Assembly (NCBI GenBank): GCA_002746255.1
Contig: NVWO01000010.1
Location: 28,529-66,781, forward strand
Reading direction: 5' to 3'
Origin: Rhodospirillaceae bacterium
GTDB lineage: Bacteria; Pseudomonadota; Alphaproteobacteria; GCA-2746255
Length of the DNA: 38,253 nucleotides
The notes under the pieces were generated by a model, which saw only the letters and a program-made list of their open reading frames with translations, did no database searches and had not been told where the DNA came from. The position numbers and the translations under genes were made by a program. Positions 7,478 through 15,100 of this stretch are shown here, piece after piece. Numbering within the stretch: the stretch's first letter is position 1; each line of letters starts with the position of its first letter.

Positions 7478-8205
7478 GCGGAATGCAGGTTGACCTTCGC
7501 AAAAAGTATTTCCCGGACATGTCTGGAGAGGGTCGGCGGCAGGTCCTGGGTAAAATTTGCTTTTCCGCCAAGAAGGGGGAATTTCTTGCGATTGTCGGTC
7601 CGTCTGGTTGCGGCAAGACGACGCTTTTGAACCTGGTCGCCGGGCTGGATGCGGATTATGAGGGCAACATTGCGCGTGAGGGGATGGCCGAAAAGGCGAT
7701 GCCGAATATCGGCTACGTCTTCCAAACGCCGCGCCTTCTGCCTTGGCGGACGGTGTTCGAGAATGTCTGCCTTGTCCTGAAGGAGCCGGCCCCAAAAGAT
7801 GGCTTTGTGGAAAAACTGCTTGCCGAGGCCGGGTTGACGGAATTTCGGAACGCGTATCCGGAGAAGCTTTCCCTTGGCCAGCAGCGCCGTGCCGCGATCG
7901 TGCGCGCCCTTGCCATCGCGCCGGATTTGCTTCTAATGGACGAACCGTTTGTTTCCCTCGACAGGCCAACGGCGGAACGGCTTCGCCGGCTTTTGCTGGA
8001 TATATGGGGCGCGCGTCCGACAACGGTTCTGTTCGTCACCCATGATTTGGATGAAGCGATCGTGCTTGCCGATCGCGTGCTTGTTCTTTCAGACAGTCCG
8101 GCAACGCTTCTTGCCGATGTGCCGATTGCGGTGCCGCGAGACGAGCGGACGGCCGAGGTGCTGGCGGAATTTCGCCAGCGACTCCAGTTGCTGGAAAAAC
8201 CTTAA
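7474..8205 (+). CDS. ABC importer ATPase, NitT/TauT (SsuB/TauB-like) family
   Basis: This 243-residue nucleotide-binding subunit energises the importer. Walker A is GPSGCGKTT (residues 42-50), the Q-loop Gln is residue 84, and Walker B with the catalytic Glu is LLLMDEP (Glu157). The switch His is residue 190 in FVTHDLDEA. The ABC signature is LSLGQ rather than LSGGQ (residues 132-136), a variation that still fits an active ATPase. The ATG at 7474 overlaps the permease stop. A GTG nine bases earlier is possible but unnecessary. The stop codon overlaps the stop of the oppositely oriented PedC-like gene by four-base TTAA, leaving no room for a terminator. Confidence 0.93.
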   Translation: MSGMQVDLRKKYFPDMSGEGRRQVLGKICFSAKKGEFLAIVGPSGCGKTTLLNLVAGLDADYEGNIAREGMAEKAMPNIGYVFQTPRLLPWRTVFENVCLVLKEPAPKDGFVEKLLAEAGLTEFRNAYPEKLSLGQQRRAAIVRALAIAPDLLLMDEPFVSLDRPTAERLRRLLLDIWGARPTTVLFVTHDLDEAIVLADRVLVLSDSPATLLADVPIAVPRDERTAEVLAEFRQRLQLLEKP

Positions 8206-9005
8206 ACGCCGCCTTTTCGTTGCATCATACCCCGTGCCGGGTCGTAGCCAAGGACGGCCATGCCCATGAACAATGCAAAGCAGCCCAGGGTGATGGCAAT
8301 CGCCCAGGGGTTAAAATCGCCATAAAGGGCGAAACGGATCATCTCGACAACATGGGTAAAGGGGTTAAAGCGGCAGATTTCATAAAGCAGCACGCTTGAT
8401 TCCCGCATTTTCCAAAGTGGGTAAAGCGCCGAGGACAGAAAGAACATTGGGAAAATAACGAAATTCATGATGCCGGCGAAATTTTCAAGCTGGTGAATGA
8501 CCGAAGAAAACAACAACCCTAGCGCGCCGAGCATGAGGCCGGAAAGAATGAGCGCGGGCAGGATTGTGAAATAGCCAAGAAGCGGCGTCTCGATACCGAA
8601 CAGAAAGACGATTCCAAGAAAGGCATAGACTTGCAGGATGGAAACAAAGGTGCCCGCTGCCAGCTTGCAGATTAGCAGGTACCAGCGGGGAAGGGGGCTT
8701 ACAAGCAGGGTGCGCATGCTTCCCATCTCCCGGTCATAGACCATGGAGAGCGAACTTTGCATGCCGTTGAAAAGCTGGATCATGCCGATGAGGCCGGGAA
8801 GGATATAGACCTCATAGGGAATGTAGGTTTCATAAGGCGCCATGATCGCAATCCCAAGCGCCGCGCGAAAGCCGGCTGCAAAAACCAGCAACCAGATCAG
8901 CGGGCGCACAAGGGCGGCCAGGAACCGTTCGCGTTGTTGTAGAAACCGCAGCGCCTCGCGGGTGAGAATGCCCAGAAACCCACGTAGATAATGCATGGCG
9001 TTCAT
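8202..9005 (-). CDS. pedC: ABC-2-type permease of the PQQ-dehydrogenase-associated (PedC/LutF-like) transporter
   Basis: This 267-residue membrane protein has about six hydrophobic segments and the ABC-2 layout. The loop LVSPLPRWYLLICKLAAGTF is the conserved region before the later helices. It matches, from memory, the family annotated as ABC permease of the PQQ-dependent alcohol dehydrogenase system (PedC of Pseudomonas putida, LutF of Methylobacterium). Homologous systems are required for growth with lanthanide-dependent methanol or alcohol dehydrogenases, which suggests metal or metal-chelate transport. The start ATG at 9003-9005 overlaps the ATPase stop as ATGA. It is the last of four co-directional genes. 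Confidence 0.88.
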   Translation of the reverse strand: MNAMHYLRGFLGILTREALRFLQQRERFLAALVRPLIWLLVFAAGFRAALGIAIMAPYETYIPYEVYILPGLIGMIQLFNGMQSSLSMVYDREMGSMRTLLVSPLPRWYLLICKLAAGTFVSILQVYAFLGIVFLFGIETPLLGYFTILPALILSGLMLGALGLLFSSVIHQLENFAGIMNFVIFPMFFLSSALYPLWKMRESSVLLYEICRFNPFTHVVEMIRFALYGDFNPWAIAITLGCFALFMGMAVLGYDPARGMMQRKGGV

Positions 9006-9751
9006 GATGGGGCGTCCTTCGCCGTCAGTTTTGTGAACGCGTCGCCAAGGGTTGTCGCTTCTGCCGTCTGCAGGATGTCGGCGGTTGTGCCTTGCGCGCG
9101 AACGCGGCCCGAATCCAGCAGGACAATGTGGTCGTCGGGGGCAACTTCATCGATAAGATGCGTTGCCCAAAGCACAGCAATGCCTTCCGTTTTGCACAGC
9201 CCGTGGATGTGATTGACAATGGCCAGGCGTGTTGGCACGTCCAGGCCAATTGTCGGTTCGTCCAGCAGCAGAAGGCGTGGCCGGTGAAGAAGGGCGCGCG
9301 CGATCTCAACCCGTCGCCGATGTCCGCCATTTAGGGCGCGGACTTTCTCCTGTTTCCGTTCATCCATGTCAAAACGCCGCAGTTCGGTTTCAATCCGTTG
9401 AACGGCATCCTTTTTCCCCATGCCGCGAAGGGCGGCGTGGTAGCGAAGGTTCTGAAGCACGCTTAAATCAAGGTCGAGTGTCGGCTGCTGAAAAACGACG
9501 CCCATTTCGGCCATTGCGGGCAGGGGTGTTTTTTGAAGGTCAAAGCCAGCAACGGAAATGCGCCCCTGATTCGAGGCATAGAGACGGGTGATGAGGGAAA
9601 AAAGGGTCGTCTTTCCGGCGCCGTTCGGCCCTAGAAGCACGGTGAATCTCCCCGGCGCGATCGTGAAACAAATATTGCTTAAGGAGGTCTTCGCACCATA
9701 GCGAAAACTTACCCCGTCTATTTGAAGCGCGGGCGTGGCGGCGTCGTGCAT
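9002..9751 (-). CDS. pedB: ABC ATPase of the PQQ-dehydrogenase-associated (PedB/LutE-like) transporter
   Basis: The product has 249 residues from the ATG at 9749-9751. An open frame extends 19 codons further but into the preceding gene. Walker A is GPNGAGKTT (41-49), Walker B LLLLDEP leads to Glu165, and the switch His is in LWATHLIDE. The signature is LNGGH followed by RRRVEIARALLH, which I recall as the typical sequence of this family rather than a defect. The DEPTIGLD segment and Q-loop FQQP are normal. Its start is 2 bases before the propeller gene's stop in the transcription direction's downstream side, so the two are effectively contiguous. It pairs with the ABC-2 permease next to it. 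Confidence 0.9.
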   Translation of the reverse strand: MHDAATPALQIDGVSFRYGAKTSLSNICFTIAPGRFTVLLGPNGAGKTTLFSLITRLYASNQGRISVAGFDLQKTPLPAMAEMGVVFQQPTLDLDLSVLQNLRYHAALRGMGKKDAVQRIETELRRFDMDERKQEKVRALNGGHRRRVEIARALLHRPRLLLLDEPTIGLDVPTRLAIVNHIHGLCKTEGIAVLWATHLIDEVAPDDHIVLLDSGRVRAQGTTADILQTAEATTLGDAFTKLTAKDAPS

Positions 9752-9752
9752 G

Positions 9753-10727
9753 CTATGGCCCAACAGCAACCCCCCAGGGAAAGCGGCCCGTGGCGACGGA
9801 TTTTTCAACTTTCAGGGCGGCCACGTCGATGATGGAGACGTCGTTGCTGACGCCGTTCGTCGTGTAAAGCCGTTTCCCATCGGGTGAAAAAGCGAGGTTC
9901 CAGACCCGGCTGCCGACAAGAAGATATTTTTCAACCGCATAGGTCTTGCGGTTGATGACGGCGACGTGGTTCGCCGGGCCGAGCGCGACAAACGCCCATG
10001 GGCCGTCTTTCATATGGGCGATGCCGACCGGCTGAATCTTCGCGCTTTCGATACCGGAGATGGCAAAGGCAATGCGATGCGTGATTTCATGCGATGTGCT
10101 GTCGATGATGTTCACATTGCCGCCGATCTCGGCGGAAACCCACGCCTCTTTGGCATCTGGGGTGAAGGCGACGTATCTGGGACGGCTGTCGACAAGCACG
10201 TTTTTGACAAGGGTGTTCGTGGCGGTGTCGATCCAGTGGGTCATGTTTGTGGTTTCAGACGTGACAACGGCCCATTTTCCGTCCGGGCTTGTTCCCACCC
10301 CTTCCGGTTCGACGCCGACCGGAATTTCGGTAAGGATTTTACGCGTATTCACGTCGATCACGGTGACAAGGTTGTCGTCTTCATTCGAGACATAAAGAAC
10401 CCGGCCATTCGGATGAAGGGCGAAGGTTTCCGGATCGTCTCCGGAAGGAAGCGTATGGGTCACCTTTGCCGTTTCCAGGTCAAGCACCTGGATTATATCG
10501 TCGTCGCTGGCACAGATATAAAGCGACTTTTTATCAAGGCTTAGGACAATTCCACGGGGACGGCGGCCCACCGGAATGGTTTTTTTTAATGCGCCGGTTT
10601 CGCCATCAAGAAGGACGATTGTGTTGTCCTTTTCATTGGAAACGTAAACGGTTGTTGCCAAGGCGCCGTTTGGAATGGCAAGGATGAAAGCAAGGATCGC
10701 ATGTCTTAAAATTTTCCGCCTGTCCAT
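9753..10727 (-). CDS. pedA2: PQQ-system YVTN beta-propeller protein (PedA2/LutB-like), periplasmic
   Basis: The 324-residue precursor has a signal peptide (MDRRKILRHAILAFILAIPN, cleaved after ALA). About seven repeated blades follow, each with YVSNEKDNTI- or YVSNEDDNLV-like strands, VxDxxT turns and xVGRRPxG or PVGVEPEG loops. This is the family called PQQ-dependent catabolism-associated beta-propeller. It is a soluble periplasmic scaffold without catalytic residues that I can identify. In the Ped/Lut systems it accompanies the binding protein, ATPase and permease and may take part in capturing the cargo, possibly lanthanide. It starts 5 bases after the preceding gene's stop with AAGGAAA upstream. 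Confidence 0.92.
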   Translation of the reverse strand: MDRRKILRHAILAFILAIPNGALATTVYVSNEKDNTIVLLDGETGALKKTIPVGRRPRGIVLSLDKKSLYICASDDDIIQVLDLETAKVTHTLPSGDDPETFALHPNGRVLYVSNEDDNLVTVIDVNTRKILTEIPVGVEPEGVGTSPDGKWAVVTSETTNMTHWIDTATNTLVKNVLVDSRPRYVAFTPDAKEAWVSAEIGGNVNIIDSTSHEITHRIAFAISGIESAKIQPVGIAHMKDGPWAFVALGPANHVAVINRKTYAVEKYLLVGSRVWNLAFSPDGKRLYTTNGVSNDVSIIDVAALKVEKSVATGRFPWGVAVGP

Positions 10728-10731
10728 GCCT

Positions 10732-12033
10732 CTATTTTCCTTCCCCTAGGTATGAAGCCGTACAACCGCTTTCCGGTTCATCATAGCCTAGCGTATCGAG
10801 GGTGGTTTTCGGATGCAGAAAGCCCGCCTGGGGTGCCGATGCGACGAGGGCTTTTGGGGCCGCAAGCAGGATCGGCTGGCGCAATTGCCGGTTCCAGTGA
10901 CGGAAGGTCAGCTTTTGCCCTTTGAACCCCTGGAGGGAAAAATCAGGCCCTAAAAGATAGCTTCGAAGGGGCGCAAGATCCGTTGTACCCGTCCGCGTCG
11001 CCGCTTCGCCGATGGCGCGGACGGCAAGCCATGCCGCATAATCTTCTGCACGCATCGCGCGTCCGGCAGCCTTTTGAAAGCGCCGCTGAAGCTGGGAGGC
11101 GCCCCATTGTTCATGGGTCCAGTGCCAGGCCGTCGGGCGCAATCCTTGCGTGCCGGCAACCGGCCGCGCTTCCCAGGTGCGGTAGGCAAAATATTCGCCG
11201 AAATCCCCGCGTTCATCGGCAAGAATCAAAACATCGTAATTCACGTTTTGCGTGAACAGCGGTACTTCGGCCATTGCCGTCCGTCGGGCATCATGGGTGT
11301 AGGTCCAATCCTTCTCTTCCACGATGCGGCCGCCAAAGCGTTTGGCGGCTCGGCGCACAGCGCTGGCAAAATCCCGGTCCGCTTCCCTGGGGCCAACCAC
11401 AAGAAACCATCGTGACCAGCGTTTGCGAACAAGATATTGCGCAAGCGCATCGGCCAACATGGCGCGGCTTGGCAGGATGTGCAGAAGGTTGGGCCGACAT
11501 GCCTGATTTCGCAACGAATCATCCGGGGCGCCTGCGTTGTAAAAAAGAACATCCCTGGCCTCGGGTAAATCGGCCAGCGCAAGAAGGCTGTCGGTTGGAA
11601 GCCGGGTGACAATGTGGCGAAGGCCGGTGGCGATAAGCTTGCGCAACGCGGCAGTCGCATCGCCATCCGCTGGCAGGATAACAGCTTCAAGATGAAAGGC
11701 CTGGTTCAGGAATTTTCCTGTCGTGCCGTTGTCGCCGATTGCCAATTGCGCGCCCTGAAGCCCAAGATCGCCGGGTTCCGCCTCAAGATTCGAACGCGCC
11801 GGCCCGGCGGTGTTCTTCATGGCGAGAAAGGCGACGCGCAACGTGGGCGTCGCCACTTCCCCGGAAAATGCCCGGTTTTCGACGATTCCCAGGGGCAGCA
11901 GTGCAAACACCATGACGGCCAGCCAGCGTTGGCGATGCAAAAATATCCCAGGCAACCACGCCGTAATTTTTTTACGTTTTATCAGGACTTCCTCCGGATG
12001 ATCGGATTGTCGAAAAGATCCTTTTTCCGTCAA
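10732..12033 (-). CDS. pedA1: PQQ-dehydrogenase-associated ABC binding protein (PedA1/LutA-like)
   Basis: This secreted binding protein of the branched-chain-amino-acid receptor fold is specific to PQQ alcohol dehydrogenase loci. Visible features are a hydrophobic signal region (WLAVMVFALLPLGIVENRAF, about residues 36-55 of the long frame), a start of the mature fold at LRVAFLAMKNT, and the Gly-rich QGAQLAIGDNG. The closing TLDTLGYDEPESGC is the C-terminal signature I associate with this family. The start is unclear: the longest frame begins with TTG at 12033 without SD, while a perfect GGAGGAAG sits at 11988-11995 ahead of CTG (11985) and ATA codons; the first ATG is at 11913. It heads the four-gene transporter operon and is divergent from the glutamate dehydrogenase gene. 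Confidence 0.87.
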   Translation of the reverse strand: MTEKGSFRQSDHPEEVLIKRKKITAWLPGIFLHRQRWLAVMVFALLPLGIVENRAFSGEVATPTLRVAFLAMKNTAGPARSNLEAEPGDLGLQGAQLAIGDNGTTGKFLNQAFHLEAVILPADGDATAALRKLIATGLRHIVTRLPTDSLLALADLPEARDVLFYNAGAPDDSLRNQACRPNLLHILPSRAMLADALAQYLVRKRWSRWFLVVGPREADRDFASAVRRAAKRFGGRIVEEKDWTYTHDARRTAMAEVPLFTQNVNYDVLILADERGDFGEYFAYRTWEARPVAGTQGLRPTAWHWTHEQWGASQLQRRFQKAAGRAMRAEDYAAWLAVRAIGEAATRTGTTDLAPLRSYLLGPDFSLQGFKGQKLTFRHWNRQLRQPILLAAPKALVASAPQAGFLHPKTTLDTLGYDEPESGCTASYLGEGK

Positions 12034-12155
12034 GGTATCTCTGTTCTCAGATTAGACCTCCCTTGGCACGACATGGAAGGGAGTCTTTGGGAATAGGTAC
12101 AGACTGGGATAGCCTACGCAGGTGGGATCCTCCTGTCTCGCAGGGAGAAAAGAAC
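12034..12155. promoter_or_regulatory. Divergent control region between the PedA1-like and glutamate dehydrogenase genes
   Basis: These 122 bases must hold promoters for the four-gene PQQ-associated transporter (minus) and the glutamate dehydrogenase gene (plus). The near-palindrome GGTGGGATCCTCC lies at about 12120-12132, just before the dehydrogenase SD. I could not assign convincing -35/-10 boxes. If the transporter answers to lanthanide or alcohol, the operator is likely to be here. Confidence 0.4.
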
Positions 12156-15100
12156 ATGTCAAAAAAATCACCGCGCAAACAGACGGCTTTGATTAATGCC
12201 GTTGTGCGTGCTGCTGCAAAGAAAAAATGCGGCGGAAAAGACGCCTCTCTTGCGAGGTTTATTCGTCTCTATTATGGGGACGTTTTGTTGGCGGATATGG
12301 CCGCTTGTTCGACAGGCGCCCTTGCTTGTGCGGCGCTTTCAGTTTGGAGCCTCGGGCAACTTCGTGCGTCTGGAAAGATCGGCATCCGGATTTTCAACCC
12401 CAGTGTGAAGCAGGATGGCTGGGAATCTTCCCATACTGTCATCGAAATCATAAACAACGATATGCCGTTTCTTGTGGATTCCGTGACGGCGGAGCTGAAC
12501 CGGAATGGCTTAACCGTTCATCATATTGTTCACCCCGTTTTTGACGTTCTGCGTACGCCGGGCGGGAAACTCTCTCGTATTGACGGCCTTAAGGATGGTG
12601 GTGACAAGGCGTGCCGCGAATCGTTCATGCATATCGAGGTCGATCAGCAAATGAACCCGGATTTCATAAGCACCCTCCAGGCGGGCTTGGAGAGTGTTTT
12701 GGAAGACGTGCGGCTTGCCGTTCAGGACTGGGCACCATTGCGGAGCCAGATGCACGCAATCATTAGCGAAACCGATAAAACGCCGCCGCCGCTTCCGATG
12801 GAGGCGGTCGCCGAAGACGTGGCCTTCTTCCGGTGGCTTCTTGACGACCATTTTACCTTTCTTGGCTATCGCGAATACCATTTGGAGAAAAAGGGCAACA
12901 AGGCGTATCTGAAACCGGTGGCAAAATCCGGGCTTGGCATTTTACGAAAACCGTCACCGAAATTTATTGCCGGAAGTAAGTCGCCTGCGCCGTTGAAAAC
13001 GGCAAGCGTGGACCGCAAAGACAGCCTGTTGATTGTTACGAAGACGACGGCGCTTTCCACGGTCCATCGGCTTGCGCATATGGAATATATTGGCATCCGC
13101 ATTTTTGATGCGAATGGCAATGTGACGGGGGAAAGGCGCTTTCTTGGGCTTTACACCTCGACCGCCTATAGCCGCAGCCCTAGGGAAATCCCTATTCTTC
13201 GCCACAAAGTCGCAGCCACCCTTGCGCGCGCCGGGTTTCTTCCAGCAAGCCATAGTGGCAAGGCGTTGCTCCATATTCTGGAGAATTTTCCACGCGACGA
13301 GCTGTTTCAGATATCGGAAGCTGATCTTTCCCGTATCAGCATGGGCATTTTGGCGCTTCAGGAACGCAAGCATGTGGCGCTTTTCTGCCGTCACGATCCA
13401 TTTCAACGGTTTGTTTCCTGCCTTGTTTATCTGCCACGCGATATCTACAACACGGAATTGCGCGAGCGCATCGAGAAGGTTCTCGAAGAATCTTATGGTG
13501 GTGAGACAACCGACTACTACACAAAAGTCGGCGATTCGGTACTTGCGCGTCTTCGCTTTCTCATCCGCATAACGCCTGGCAAGGCGCTGAAACTTAGCGA
13601 TGCCGCGATTGAGAAGCAGTTGATCGTGATCGCCAGGTCCTGGGAGGAGGACCTTCGCGATGCGTTGATCGAAGTAGAAGGGGAATCCCAGGGCTTAAGC
13701 CTGCTTCGGAAATATGGGAAGGGCTTTCCGCCCTCCTATCGTGAGCATTTTGATGCGTGCGCAGCAATCGACGACATCGAAAAAATTTCAGACGTTCTTG
13801 AAAACAAGGAAATTGCTCTGAGCCTTTACCGAAAGGAAGGCTCCGCAAGCAACGCGCTCCGGTTCAAGATTTACAATTATGGCAAGCCCGTGCCGCTTTC
13901 GGATGCGCTGCCCATGCTTGAAAATATGGGACTTCGCGTGATTGGCGAAGTGCCGTTCGAAATTTCACCAAAGGGAGGCGCGCCCGTTTTCATCCATGAT
14001 TTTCACATGGTAACGGAGGGTGGGATCGACATTCCACTCGATGACATCAAGGAAAATTTTGAAGAAGCCTTTCTGGACGTCTGGAAAGGCCGCGTTGAGG
14101 ATGACGTCTTCAATCGCCTGGTCCTGATTGCCGGGCTGACGTCGCGGGAGGTCGTCGTTTTACGTGCCTTTCGGAAATTTCTTCGTCAGATTGGCGTTCC
14201 GTTCAGCCTCGCTTATATGGGGGAAACCCTGGCAGGCAATGCGTCCATTGCGCGGCTGATTATGGATTTGTTTGCGGCGCGATTCGACCCTCGAAACCGG
14301 CATCGTGCGGAAGTGCGCGTCGTGAAGCTGCGCAACGCGATTGAGGCGGCATTGGAGAAAGTTCCGAACCTGGATCAGGACCGAATCCTTCGCCGGTTTT
14401 ACAATCTTGTCGAATCGACCCTGCGGACGAATTATTTTCAGCAAGACGGGGAAGGGCAGCCAAAACCTTACCTTTCCTTCAAATTTGCCAGCCGTCTCAT
14501 CAAGAGGTTGCCGCTGCCGCGGCCCATGTTCGAAATTTTCGTCTATTCACCACGCATGGAGGGCGTTCACCTGCGGGGGGGGCGCATCGCCCGTGGTGGC
14601 ATTCGCTGGTCAGACCGGCGTGAGGATTTTCGAACCGAGATTTTGGGTCTGATGAAAGCTCAGATGGTGAAGAACGCGGTTATCGTGCCGGTTGGTGCGA
14701 AGGGGGGCTTTGTTGTCAAGCGCCCGCCGGCGGAGGGTGGGCGCGAGGCGTTGATGGCCGAAGTCATCGCCTGTTATCAAATGCTCATTCGCGGCATGCT
14801 GGACCTTACGGACAATCTTGATGGCAACCAGGCCGTCCAGCCGCTGGATACGATCTGCAAGGATGAGGCCGACCCCTATCTTGTGGTCGCCGCTGACAAG
14901 GGAACGGCCACGTTTTCGGATATCGCGAACGCTATTTCGAAAGATTATGGTTTCTGGCTTGGGGATGCCTTCGCGTCGGGCGGGTCCCAGGGGTACGATC
15001 ATAAGAAGATGGGCATTACTGCACGTGGCGCGTGGGAATCCGTCAAGCGTCACTTCCGGGAACTCGGTGTCGATATTCAAAAAACGGATTTTACCGTTTT

